Source: a virus
IMG/VR virus record: IMGVR_UViG_3300033153_010161
Coordinates: 1 to 41,055 of that record
Direction: 5' to 3' (one strand)
Length of the DNA: 41,055 bases
Under the pieces are notes generated by a model. It saw nothing but the letters and a program-made list of their open reading frames with translations, searched no databases and had not been told where the DNA came from. Positions 1 to 7,111 of this stretch are shown here, one piece after another; positions within the stretch are counted from its first letter, which is position 1; each line of letters begins with the position of its first letter. The translations under genes were made by a program, and so were the position numbers.

Positions 1-51
1 CTCCCTTTGACCCGCAAGGGGCACCCCCCCCAGGAGGACCCGAAGCCCCTG
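1..51. repeat. Terminal direct repeat, left copy (circular join)
   Basis: These 51 bases are identical to the last 51 bases of the window (41005-41055). The usual cause is an assembler overlap in a circular or terminally redundant molecule. The replication-protein frame continues without a stop across the join and ends 38 bases beyond it, which supports a true circle of 41,004 bp. A real short terminal repeat cannot be excluded from the sequence alone. Confidence 0.9.
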
Positions 52-1498
52 CGTCGGTTGCGGCGGCCTGCTCGCCCACCCCACGGCGGACCTGGGCCAT
101 CCCCGCCACGGCCTTGGCGGCCTGCTCTTTCCACCAGCTCATCCACACGGCCGGCGGCTTCAGCGGCTTGCGACGGCCCCGCGCCGCATCGACCCGCTGG
201 CCCGCCAGGTCCTCCGCCTTGACCACCGCCGCCTCGACCAGGCACAGCAGTTCCCCCTCGGCCAGCCCCACCGCCACCACCTCCTGCCAGCGGTGGGCCA
301 GGGCGGGCTGGTTCTCCCGCCACGAGTGGATCCCCGGCGAGCAGCCCATCGCCTGGTAGATCAGCTTGGCGAACGCCAGCCCGCCCTCGTCGGCCAGCAC
401 CGCCGGCCACGGCACCGGGACCTCGTAGTTCAGCACCCGCCCCCACAGCCCGGCGTCCGGCACCACCTCGACCGCGACGTCCTGCTCGCCCGGTCCGTCG
501 ACCTCCCCGTCGCCCTCGCCCCCGCTGCGCTGCTCATCCGGACGGGCCGGGGCGGTGGGTCGACCATCGCGGTCCCCACTCGCCCACGGCCTCGCCGGGG
601 GGGTGTCGAGCGTTCGGTCTGCCGGGTCATCGGTCAAGGCGTCCCGCCCGTCCGTCCGGCCCTCTGGCGGGGCGGAGCGGGTCGACTGGGCTTGGGCCTC
701 GCCCTTGGCCTGCCCCTTGCGATCTTGCGCGCCCCTTCCGCTTCCGCCTCCGGATTCCCCTCTGCCTTCTCCTTCCGCTTGTCCGCCACCCGCAGGGGGG
801 CGGGCTTGGTCTTGCCCTTGTCCTTGTGCTTGCGGCGAGGCGGGCAACGTCGCCGATTCTCCAGCGCCGTCCCGCTCGCCCGGCGGACCTGGTGGTCCCG
901 TGGCCCGCGGCTCGGGTGTTCGATGGTCGGCTGCCTCTGCGTCGGTCGGGTCGGTGGTCTCGCCCTGTCCCGGGCGGGGGTCGGGATCTGCCGCGTCCGC
1001 CTTGAGCTCTCCTCGCAGGATCGCTCTCTGGCGGGCGTCGTAGGCCCTAGCGGCGGCCGGGTCCACCCGCTCGAGAAGGCCGAGCCCGGGGCTGCTCAGC
1101 AGCCTCCGTGCCCAGCCGACGTCGTCGGGGGTCAGTCCCATGGTCTCGGCGATTGTCCGGGGGCTCGCCGGTTGCCCTCTGTGGTCGACCAGTAGACCGC
1201 GCAGTGTGGGTCGGTTGGCGGCGTAGCTCAGCAGCAGCCGGTAGATGCCGTAGAGCCGCGCGCCGCCGGCCCGCAGGATGGCGCGCCGGGTGTGCTCGAT
1301 TTCTTGTCCGGTGGTGGGTTCTCCGTTGGTGCTGCCCGGCCCGATCCACTCGCGGACGTAGGCCGGCGGTTTGTCGACGAAGGAGGCGTTCTTGGGCGGC
1401 CGGGTCGGTTCGAACAGCCGCCACCAGTCGCAGAAGCGGTAGACGGTGGGTTGCCGCCTGCCGGTCCGCTCGCCTTGGTTGTCGTGTCTCTCGGCCAT
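1..1498 (-). CDS. Putative replication initiator/organiser, N-terminal part (crosses the circular join)
   Basis: I translated this frame by hand; it is open to the window edge and finishes at 40967 once the ends are joined, giving 511 residues in total. It starts at ATG 1498 with the peptide MAERHDNQGERTGRR. Residues about 70-145 look like a winged-helix DNA-binding domain, including SPRTIAETMGLTPDDVGWAR, in the style of phage replisome organisers. Residues about 150-300 are a Gln/Gly/Pro-rich linker, and the rest is a folded domain rich in Ala, Val and Trp. It lies 20 bases after the DUF4031 gene, at the end of the early block and just before the terminase genes. The replication role is inferred from position and the winged helix; no origin-binding test or helicase-loading motif is visible. 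Confidence 0.7.
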   Translation of the reverse strand, partial: MAERHDNQGERTGRRQPTVYRFCDWWRLFEPTRPPKNASFVDKPPAYVREWIGPGSTNGEPTTGQEIEHTRRAILRAGGARLYGIYRLLLSYAANRPTLRGLLVDHRGQPASPRTIAETMGLTPDDVGWARRLLSSPGLGLLERVDPAAARAYDARQRAILRGELKADAADPDPRPGQGETTDPTDAEAADHRTPEPRATGPPGPPGERDGAGESATLPASPQAQGQGQDQARPPAGGGQAEGEGRGESGGGSGRGAQDRKGQAKGEAQAQSTRSAPPEGRTDGRDALTDDPADRTLDTPPARPWASGDRDGRPTAPARPDEQRSGGEGDGEVDGPGEQDVAVEVVPDAGLWGRVLNYEVPVPWPAVLADEGGLAFAKLIYQAMGCSPGIHSWRENQPALAHRWQEVVAVGLAEGELLCLVEAAVVKAEDLAGQRVDAARGRRKPLKPPAVWMSWWKEQAAKAVAGMAQVRRGVGEQAAATDAGASGPPGGGAPCGSKG

Positions 1499-1518
1499 CC
1501 GTGGCCGGCTCCAGAGGG

Positions 1519-2013
1519 TCAGGGGGCAGAGGTCAGGGCGGCAGCGGGACGCCCCCGCGTCCAGCCGCGCGCGCGCCACATCATCACGGCCGCGCGGCGA
1601 TCCAGTTCGACCGCTCCCTTGGCGACCGCCTTGGTGCGCATGCCCGGGGTCAGGTCGTAGTGAGGGAACCGCCCGCCCTGGAACCACGCGTGCTTGAGGC
1701 CGAGCTTGGCCGCGAAGGCGTGCAGCTCGTCGAGCGTGTCGGCGAAGAGGTGACACGCCTTCGGCCAGCGCCACCGGCGACTGGCCATGCACGGCGTCAA
1801 GGGGTCGACGTAGACGCTCATCGGCTCGCTCCTCATGTCGTCGGCCTCGACCACGACCCGCGCGATCATCCAGGCCTCGCGCGGTCCGACGACGAAGCGG
1901 CGGTAGTACGCCCACCAACTCGGCCAGTGCTCTCGCAGCGCGTAGGGGTGGGGTCGGCCGACGAGTCGCACGAACCACCACAGACGCCGCAGTTGTCGCC
2001 AGGGCCAGCGCAT
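1519..2013 (-). CDS. DUF4031-domain protein with N-terminal extension
   Basis: The last 100 residues, from MSVYVDPLTPCMAS onward, match the pattern I know for DUF4031: an N-terminal strand, then HLFADTLDELHAFAAKLGL and GGRFPHYDLTPGMRTKAV. The function of that family is unknown. The full frame starts at ATG 2013, overlaps the parB stop by TGATG, and adds 64 Arg/Trp-rich residues. A strong internal ribosome site (GAGGAG, 8 bases before ATG 1821) suggests the stand-alone 100-residue DUF4031 protein is also, or mainly, made. The 64-residue extension may once have been a separate small gene. The domain call is fairly sure; the start is not. Confidence 0.7.
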   Translation of the reverse strand: MRWPWRQLRRLWWFVRLVGRPHPYALREHWPSWWAYYRRFVVGPREAWMIARVVVEADDMRSEPMSVYVDPLTPCMASRRWRWPKACHLFADTLDELHAFAAKLGLKHAWFQGGRFPHYDLTPGMRTKAVAKGAVELDRRAAVMMWRARGWTRGRPAAALTSAP

Positions 2014-3764
2014 CAGCCGGCCTCGGCGTCCAGTTCGGCGCTGCGGTCGCCGACGGCCTTCTGGCGCCACTTGGCCTTGGCCAGGCCGATCTCGACGGCG
2101 GCGGCGAGCGTCTCGCCGTCGGCGTCGGCGATGGCCTTCTCGGCGTCGGGCCGCTTGCCCTTGGCGATGACCTTGGCGGCCGCGTCGCGGCGGCAGCGGT
2201 CGATCGTCGGCCGCTCGGGGATCTCGAGGCCCCAGGCGAGGGCCACGCCCTCCAGCGCGTCGATGTGGACGACGTGCTCGGCCGGCAGCGGGACGTTCTC
2301 GACGTCGCCGGACCAGCCGACGGAGGGCAGCGACTCGCGCGGGCGCTTGGCGTTCGCCCAGATCGCCGCGAGGGTCTTGCCAATCCAGCCCCCGAGGACG
2401 ATGGCCCCGTCCAGCGTGGGTGCCATCTTCTCCAGGTCACAGCCACAGTAGGCGCCTCGTAGGGCCGCCCACAGCGCGAGGCCGAGGCGCTGCTCTGACA
2501 GCACCGGCGACGGCACGTCCAGGGACTCCCTGATCGCGTCGTGAAGCTCCTGACCGTAGTCGTGCAGGGCCAGGGCGTGGACCTGCTCGGTCGTCCACGG
2601 GAACTTGCGTTCCAGCGCCGCGACCCGCTTCCGCTCGGCCGAGTACTTCGTGGCGTTGAAGCCGCGGTCGTCCGCCCGCTTCCTCTTGGCCTCGCACTTG
2701 GCGCAGTGCTCGGTCCCGTCGTCGACCACCTTGCCGCAGTCGGCGCAGAGGCTCACGCCGGCGGCCTTGGCCTTGCGGACCTTCGCGGCCAGCTTTTTTG
2801 CAGCCTCGGCCTTCTGGGCCGCGCGGACCTTCTCCCAGGCGGTCCGCTTGCGGTCGTAGCAAGCCCGGTTGGTGCAGTGGCCCTTGCGGGCGGAGCCTCG
2901 CGGGCGGATCCCGGCGAACAGGGCCGGCTGGTCGGTGTAGGTGGCGGTGTTGTCGGGGCAGCCCTCGCAGGCCCGCTCCCCGCAGCACGGCTCGGCCTTG
3001 GGCCAGCCGCCGGCGGCCAGCCCGCACATCGCCGCGCCGACGGCCCGGCGCAGCTCGCCCATCGTCATCACGTGGTCCCTCGCCTCCCGCTCATCCTCGT
3101 CGGTGGGCTCGCGGTAGCTGTAGCGCGGCGTCCCCCACACGGCGGCCTTGGCGTCCCACTCCATCTCGCAGACGTCCCCGGCCAGCTCGATCTGCTTGGC
3201 CGCGTCGCCGACGCGTGCGATCAGCAGCGCCTGCTTGAGCGGCAGCCGCCCGCTGGCGACCAGCCCGGCGACCGGCTCGCACAGCCGCAGCAGGTCGAGG
3301 TGCCTGCGGACGTAGTCGGCGCCGCAGGCGATCTCGGCGGCGGTCTCCGCGACGGTCATCCCGGCGTCGCGTGCCCGGCCGAGCTGCCGGGCGACGTCGA
3401 TGTGGTTGAGGTCCTCGCGCTGGAGGTTCTCGGTCAGCTGCATCCGCGTCTTGAGCCGGTCGTCGACGTCGCCGTCGCGGTAGACCTTCGCCTCGATGAG
3501 GTCCTCGCCGGCGGTCGCCGCGGCGGCCAGACGCCGGTGGCCGGCGATCATCTCGAAGTGCTTGCCGCGCTTGCGGACGATCACCGGCTCGAGCAGCCCG
3601 ACGTCGTGGATGCTCCGGGCCAGCTCGAGCAGTGCCGGCTCGTCCATGGTGGTGCGGACCTGGCCGTCGGCGTCGATCGCGTCGATCGGCACCATCACCA
3701 GGTCGGCCCGGGGCGACTGCTTCACGGCGGCGGTCGCTGCGGTGGCGTCAGTCTTGTCGGTCAT
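2013..3764 (-). CDS. ParB-like protein with cysteine clusters
   Basis: A 583-residue protein starting at ATG 3764 behind AAAGGGTGCACCG. Residues about 15-100 form a ParB/RepB N-terminal domain: MVPIDAIDADGQVR, LARSIHDVGLLEPVIVR, the nucleotide-binding motif IAGHRRLAAA and the ENLQREDLNHID box. A helix-turn-helix follows (VAETAAEIACGADYVRRH). The middle has Cys pairs (CCGERACEGC; CTNRACYD; CADCG..CAKC), probably zinc sites, and near the C-terminal third a CGCD motif. ParB proteins bind DNA and act as CTP switches. There is no ParA partner in the genome, so a plasmid-style partition role is doubtful; regulation, nuclease activity or DNA modification support are alternatives. It lies downstream of hairpin element A in the early operon. 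Confidence 0.85.
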   Translation of the reverse strand: MTDKTDATAATAAVKQSPRADLVMVPIDAIDADGQVRTTMDEPALLELARSIHDVGLLEPVIVRKRGKHFEMIAGHRRLAAAATAGEDLIEAKVYRDGDVDDRLKTRMQLTENLQREDLNHIDVARQLGRARDAGMTVAETAAEIACGADYVRRHLDLLRLCEPVAGLVASGRLPLKQALLIARVGDAAKQIELAGDVCEMEWDAKAAVWGTPRYSYREPTDEDEREARDHVMTMGELRRAVGAAMCGLAAGGWPKAEPCCGERACEGCPDNTATYTDQPALFAGIRPRGSARKGHCTNRACYDRKRTAWEKVRAAQKAEAAKKLAAKVRKAKAAGVSLCADCGKVVDDGTEHCAKCEAKRKRADDRGFNATKYSAERKRVAALERKFPWTTEQVHALALHDYGQELHDAIRESLDVPSPVLSEQRLGLALWAALRGAYCGCDLEKMAPTLDGAIVLGGWIGKTLAAIWANAKRPRESLPSVGWSGDVENVPLPAEHVVHIDALEGVALAWGLEIPERPTIDRCRRDAAAKVIAKGKRPDAEKAIADADGETLAAAVEIGLAKAKWRQKAVGDRSAELDAEAG

Positions 3765-3823
3765 CGGTGCACCCTTTCTGTCTGTGTCCCTGGGGAGGCC
3801 GACGTGGCCGGCCGGCTGGCCGG

Positions 3824-3850
3824 ACGTGCCGTCCGCCGTCAAACGCTGCC
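3824..3850 (-). repeat. Hairpin element, copy A
   Basis: Minus-strand order: CAGCGTTTGACGG, then a stem CGGACG/CGTCCG with a 3-base loop. It lies between the ASCH frame's end and parB. The stop for one frame (TGA) is inside GTTTGACGG. Confidence 0.65.
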
Positions 3851-3854
3851 TGTG

Positions 3855-4568
3855 TCAGTCGTCGTCGTCGTGGACGCCGACCAGTGAAGGCTCTGTGCCC
3901 TCTGAGGGCTCAGCGTCCTCGCCGTCGTCGTCGTCGTCGTCCTTGGGAAAAAGCGGGCCGGACTCGGTCTCGCCCTTGGCGTTGAGCAGCACGGCCTCGA
4001 GCTTCGCCTGGCACTCGTCGACACCCTTCCTGGCGGCGGCGGTGGCGCTCTTGAGGCGCTTGTGCTCGGCCGACGCGGCGAACAGCCGGTCGTAGGCGGC
4101 GAACAGCTCGTCGGCGACGGCGTCGGGGATCCTCGGCCCGGTCGTCTCGGGTGTGTCGGTCATCGTCTCGGTCTCCTCAGAGGCCGACGTCTCGTCGGCC
4201 GTCAAACGGTGCGACCCCCTCGGCAGGACCTCGTAGTGCAGCAGGTCGTCGTCCACGTCGAAAAGTCGCTGTCGGCCGGTAACGACGAAGGGCCGGACGG
4301 GCCGGACGTTCGCCAGCACCCAGGCCTGGGCGCCGTCGTAGATCTCGCAGCAGGCGGCCGGCTCGTCGGGCCGCGTCATCGGCCGGCAGCCGACGACGTC
4401 GACGACGGCCAGGGCGTACCCGCAGCGGCAGCCCGGCACGACCGGCTTTTTGCTCGAGCAGATCAGCAGCTTCCCGCGATGGCTTGTCGCCCACCGGCGG
4501 GTCTCGATGGTCTTTTCGCCGCGGCGGATCCGGTCCGCCCACGGCTGGTGCAGCGACAGGGCCTTCAT
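3855..4568 (-). CDS. ASCH-domain protein fused in frame to an acidic C-terminal protein
   Basis: Starts at ATG 4568 and overlaps the preceding stop by ATGA. Residues 1-135 are an ASCH domain: MKALSLHQPWADRIRRGEKT, IETRRW, GKLLICSSK, a Cys-rich loop and WVLANVRPVRP. ASCH domains resemble PUA folds and are thought to bind RNA or modified nucleotides. The frame then runs without a stop through hairpin element B and into MTDTPETTG..., a 102-residue helical protein with an Asp-rich tail (PKDDDDDDGED). That second part has its own good ribosome site (GAGGAGACC, ATG at 4163). So there are either two genes joined by loss of a stop or one 237-residue protein; I favour two products from one frame. Confidence 0.7.
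   Translation of the reverse strand: MKALSLHQPWADRIRRGEKTIETRRWATSHRGKLLICSSKKPVVPGCRCGYALAVVDVVGCRPMTRPDEPAACCEIYDGAQAWVLANVRPVRPFVVTGRQRLFDVDDDLLHYEVLPRGSHRLTADETSASEETETMTDTPETTGPRIPDAVADELFAAYDRLFAASAEHKRLKSATAAARKGVDECQAKLEAVLLNAKGETESGPLFPKDDDDDDGEDAEPSEGTEPSLVGVHDDDD
4182..4213 (-). repeat. Hairpin element, copy B
   Basis: GCACCGTTTGACGG followed by the stem GGCCGACG/CGTCGGCC with a 3-base loop. This copy lies inside the ASCH frame, which reads it as HRLTADETSA instead of stopping. Confidence 0.7.
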
Positions 4569-4798
4569 GGCACGGCCACCGCCTTCCTCGCTTCGGCGGC
4601 CGAGATGCTCTTGAGCTTCATGCGGCCGCGCCACAGCTTGAGGACGCGCCAGTACCCGCCCTTGATGCACAGCACCTCGCCCTCGCAGAAGACGGGCGAA
4701 TCAGGCGGGAATCCCAACAGCCGCGCGGCTGCCGCGGGGCGCTCCTTGACAAGCTGTCCCGTAAGCTTTCGGAGCTCTCCGGTCTCAGTGTTCTGCAT
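4565..4798 (-). CDS. Small conserved phage protein, function unknown
   Basis: A 77-residue protein starting at ATG 4798 behind AAGGAGACCGCG, a clear ribosome site. It contains PVFCEGEVLCIKGGYWRVLK followed by LWRGRMKLK, a beta-hairpin pattern I associate with small phage proteins of unknown role. Its stop overlaps the ASCH start by ATGA, so the two are probably translated together. Confidence 0.7.
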   Translation of the reverse strand: MQNTETGELRKLTGQLVKERPAAAARLLGFPPDSPVFCEGEVLCIKGGYWRVLKLWRGRMKLKSISAAEARKAVAVP

Positions 4799-4810
4799 CG
4801 CGGTCTCCTT

Positions 4811-5524
4811 CTAGGCCCCGTCGGGGCCGTCAATGGTGTCGTCGTCGGTCGGTGGGTCGCCGATGGGCCCGCGATCCGTCGGCTGGTAGCCACGGCCGTC
4901 GCCGTGCCAGTCTCGTCGCGAGGTGCCCTGGCCGATCGACACGACGGGCACCAGGTCCGGCGGCCATTCCAGGCGCGTCAGGTGGTCCGCGAGTCGGGCG
5001 ACGGCGGCGGCGTCCGACGGGCCCAGGACCCTCTCGAGCTTCTCGATCAACACGATGCCGCCGGCGACCTCGACGGCCAGGCAGACCAGTTGCAGCCTGC
5101 GGGTCTCGTCATGCAGCGTGCGGGTCTCCTCGACGGCCTTGCTGACCGCCTCGATCCCGGCGCCGAGGACCTTGTACCGGGCGGCGTGCGGGTCTCGGCT
5201 CTCGGCCTTGCGTCGGGCCGCCTCGGCCCCCGACCGCGCGTGGCACAGCCGCTTGCGGACGGCCTCGAGCTTCGCCTCATGGCTCTCGGGGCACTGGACC
5301 GACCCGTCCAGCAGCCGGTCGAGGTGGGCGCTGACGGCGACGGCGGTGCGATCCAGCCGCGAGGCGACCGCCTTGATCGGCCTGCCGCGTGACAGCCAGT
5401 TGAGCATCGCGCCGACCTCCCAGGAGGCCCAGGCCCGCTTGTGCTGCTCGGGCTTCGCCGGCGGCGGGTCAGGCGGTGCGTTGGGCGGCGTCTCGGGGGG
5501 TGCGAGCGTTCCTTGCTCTTCCAT
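4811..5524 (-). CDS. Hypothetical early protein with HTH-like segment
   Basis: A 237-residue protein from ATG 5524 behind AAGGAGCCACCG. After a Pro-rich leader (residues 1-30) it has WASWEVGAMLNWLSRGRPIK followed by AVASRLDRTAVAVSAHLDRL, which resembles a Myb/sigma-like helix-turn-helix. The middle is a charged helical region with many Arg, Ala and Glu. The C-terminus is acidic (TDDDTIDGPDG). It sits between hairpin element C upstream and the 77-residue gene downstream. A longer frame reading through element C is open, but the ribosome site favours 5524. DNA binding is an inference. Confidence 0.65.
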   Translation of the reverse strand: MEEQGTLAPPETPPNAPPDPPPAKPEQHKRAWASWEVGAMLNWLSRGRPIKAVASRLDRTAVAVSAHLDRLLDGSVQCPESHEAKLEAVRKRLCHARSGAEAARRKAESRDPHAARYKVLGAGIEAVSKAVEETRTLHDETRRLQLVCLAVEVAGGIVLIEKLERVLGPSDAAAVARLADHLTRLEWPPDLVPVVSIGQGTSRRDWHGDGRGYQPTDRGPIGDPPTDDDTIDGPDGA

Positions 5525-5570
5525 CGGTGGCTCCTTCCCTGGCCCCCGGAGGGGCCGCTGGCTACACAGA

Positions 5571-5603
5571 GGTCGACGCCGGCGTCGACCGTTAAACGGT
5601 GCG
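5571..5603 (-). repeat. Hairpin element, copy C
   Basis: GCACCGTTTAACGG followed by the perfect 20-base palindrome GGTCGACGCCGGCGTCGACC. It is between the zinc-finger gene and the 237-residue gene. Confidence 0.7.
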
Positions 5604-5612
5604 GTCGCAGCT

Positions 5613-5626
5613 CTTGGCTCGTGGCT
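5613..5626 (+). repeat. Two heptamers CTTGGCT-CGTGGCT
   Basis: Two 7-base units at the stop of the zinc-finger gene, related to those at 30739-30766 and 38122-38170. Confidence 0.5.
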
Positions 5627-6207
5627 CACGCCTTCCGCGCGGCCGGCGCGTCGCCGATCGGCGCCAGGTGGCGGCGGAGCAGGTGCAGCGTGCCGTCGCG
5701 GGCGCCCAGCAGCGCCTGCTGGTCGTCGTCGCGCGTGAAGATCAGGTTGGCGTGCTCGGGCCGGACGGTCAGTCCGGCGAAGGCGGCCAGCTCGGACAGT
5801 AGCCGCCCGAGGGTGTCGACGCCGACCATGACCGGCTCCCGCTCGTCGGCGTGGAGTTCCGCCTGGGCCGCGGCCTCGTCGGCGCGGGCCTCAGACTCGC
5901 TCTTGACGCCCTTGGCCAGGCCCGCGTCCGCGGCAGCGATCTTGGCCCTGGCCTCTCTGACAGCGGCGTTCCGCTTGGCTGTCGCAGCCGCCCCGGCCGC
6001 TTTCGCAGCGGCCGGCTTCACCGTGCGCCTCGACCAGCCCCTGTTCCGCTCGCCCGGCGGCGTCGGCGGGTCGGCGTACTTCTCGGCCAGCGTGCGAGTC
6101 GCGGCGTTCGTGGAGTGCAGCTTCTGGTAGTGGGGACTGCACAGCCCGCGGCTGCGGATGGGCTTGAAGCAGTCGGGCCACTTGCAGGTCCTGTCGGTCT
6201 TCGGCAT
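5626..6207 (-). CDS. Early protein with N-terminal C4/C3H-type zinc-finger-like motif
   Basis: A 193-residue protein starting at ATG 6207 behind AAGGAGCCAGACGCC. Residues 8-31 read CKWPDCFKPIRSRGLCSPHY, a Cys-x4-Cys...Cys-x2-His arrangement that probably binds zinc. The middle is a long Ala/Arg/Glu helix, probably a coiled coil, and the C-terminal domain has MVGVDTLGRLLSELAAFAGL and LIFTRDDDQQALLGARDGTL. It lies between hairpin elements D (upstream) and C (downstream). I do not recognise a specific function; nucleic-acid binding is plausible. Confidence 0.7.
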   Translation of the reverse strand: MPKTDRTCKWPDCFKPIRSRGLCSPHYQKLHSTNAATRTLAEKYADPPTPPGERNRGWSRRTVKPAAAKAAGAAATAKRNAAVREARAKIAAADAGLAKGVKSESEARADEAAAQAELHADEREPVMVGVDTLGRLLSELAAFAGLTVRPEHANLIFTRDDDQQALLGARDGTLHLLRRHLAPIGDAPAARKA

Positions 6208-6252
6208 GGCGTCTGGCTCCTTCCAATGGGCCCCGGCGGGGCGGGGCGGTCA

Positions 6253-6283
6253 GGCGGACGTCCCGTCCGCCGCTAAACGGTGT
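6253..6283 (-). repeat. Hairpin element, copy D
   Basis: ACACCGTTTAGCGG followed by the stem GCGGACG/CGTCCGC with a 3-base loop. The stop TAG of the excisionase-like gene is within GTTTAGCGG, and the next gene starts 46 bases downstream. Confidence 0.7.
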
Positions 6284-6653
6284 TCTGCGGGCCCTGCGCC
6301 TCTGCGGCGGTCATCAGGCCCATCGCCACCAGCTCGGCCTTGGCGCGGCGGTGGCTGCGGTCCATCCGCCGCTGATCGCGGGCGGTGAGTCGTCGGGCGG
6401 CCTCGACAGCCAGGCCGACCGGTCGGGCGTTGCACACGGCGTCGAAGGCGGCCCAGGCCTCTCGGCTGATCCGCCAGCGGCCGCCGGTCTTGCGGGCGTC
6501 CAGGCGGTAGACGATGCGGCGGCCGTCGCCGGGCCGCACGACGCAGCCCTTGCGGATCCACCGGACGACGGTCTGCACGCAGACGTCGCACCGCGCGGCC
6601 AGCTGCGCCACGCTCATCGGCCATCGCTCGGCAGTGTCGGCGGCCTGGATCAT
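6273..6653 (-). CDS. Helix-turn-helix protein, excisionase/MerR-like
   Basis: A 126-residue protein whose ATG at 6653 overlaps the upstream stop (ATGA). MSVAQLAARCDVCVQTVVRW (residues 13-32) followed by IRKGCVV...GRRIVYRLDARK and GRWRISREAWAAF is the helix-turn-helix pattern of excisionase and MerR-type DNA-binding domains. In a temperate phage this could be the excisionase, or an early regulator. The position far from the integrase argues against a simple xis assignment. Its stop codon TAG is inside hairpin element D. Confidence 0.75.
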   Translation of the reverse strand: MIQAADTAERWPMSVAQLAARCDVCVQTVVRWIRKGCVVRPGDGRRIVYRLDARKTGGRWRISREAWAAFDAVCNARPVGLAVEAARRLTARDQRRMDRSHRRAKAELVAMGLMTAAEAQGPQNTV

Positions 6654-7111
6654 CGCTCGCCCTCCGGACTGGCCACAGGGGCCGCAGAGGGCAGGCCGGC
6701 GGTGGTCGGGAACTCGGTGGCCATCAGCTCGCTCAGGCGTCGTGCGGACGGCCCGCGTGCGATCACGACGACCCCGACCATCTCGCCGGCGTCCTCCATG
6801 CCCAGCAGCGTCGTGTCCTCGCCCCGGGCGGTCGCGTATTCCATCCCGGCGGCCAGGAGCAGGACCGCGACGTCCTCCGGCCCCAGGCACTCCACCGCTG
6901 CGTAGACCTGCTGCGGGGACGGCGGCCAGCCGCCCCAAGTGTCGTCTCGGCGCTGCAGGCGGTCGCGGTGGTCCTGGAGCCGGGCGACCAGATCCTCGCG
7001 GTGCCCTTCGATGCGGAGCTCCCAGCGAGCGCAGAGGCTTCGGAGGTTGATGACGCTCTCGCCGACCAGCCGCTCGTCGCTGAGGTCCTCACGGCACGGG
7101 TTCTTACTCAT
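6650..7111 (-). CDS. SAP-motif-like early protein
   Basis: A 153-residue protein with ATG at 7111, overlapping the lysozyme stop by ATGA and preceded by GAGAGG. Residues about 20-45 (INLRSLCARWELRIEGHRED, then LVARLQDHR) fit the SAP motif, a two-helix DNA-binding unit. Later it has VYAAVECLGPEDVAVLLLAA and a beta-rich stretch MVGVVVIARGP. Function unknown; DNA binding is inferred from the SAP-like motif only. Confidence 0.65.
   Translation of the reverse strand: MSKNPCREDLSDERLVGESVINLRSLCARWELRIEGHREDLVARLQDHRDRLQRRDDTWGGWPPSPQQVYAAVECLGPEDVAVLLLAAGMEYATARGEDTTLLGMEDAGEMVGVVVIARGPSARRLSELMATEFPTTAGLPSAAPVASPEGER

Noticed and set aside
293-1195. Long plus-strand frame of 300 codons
   Set aside because: It is the mirror of the minus-strand replication gene. 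Its peptide is Arg/Leu/Pro-rich without domain pattern, and the minus frame has a ribosome site and a coherent protein.
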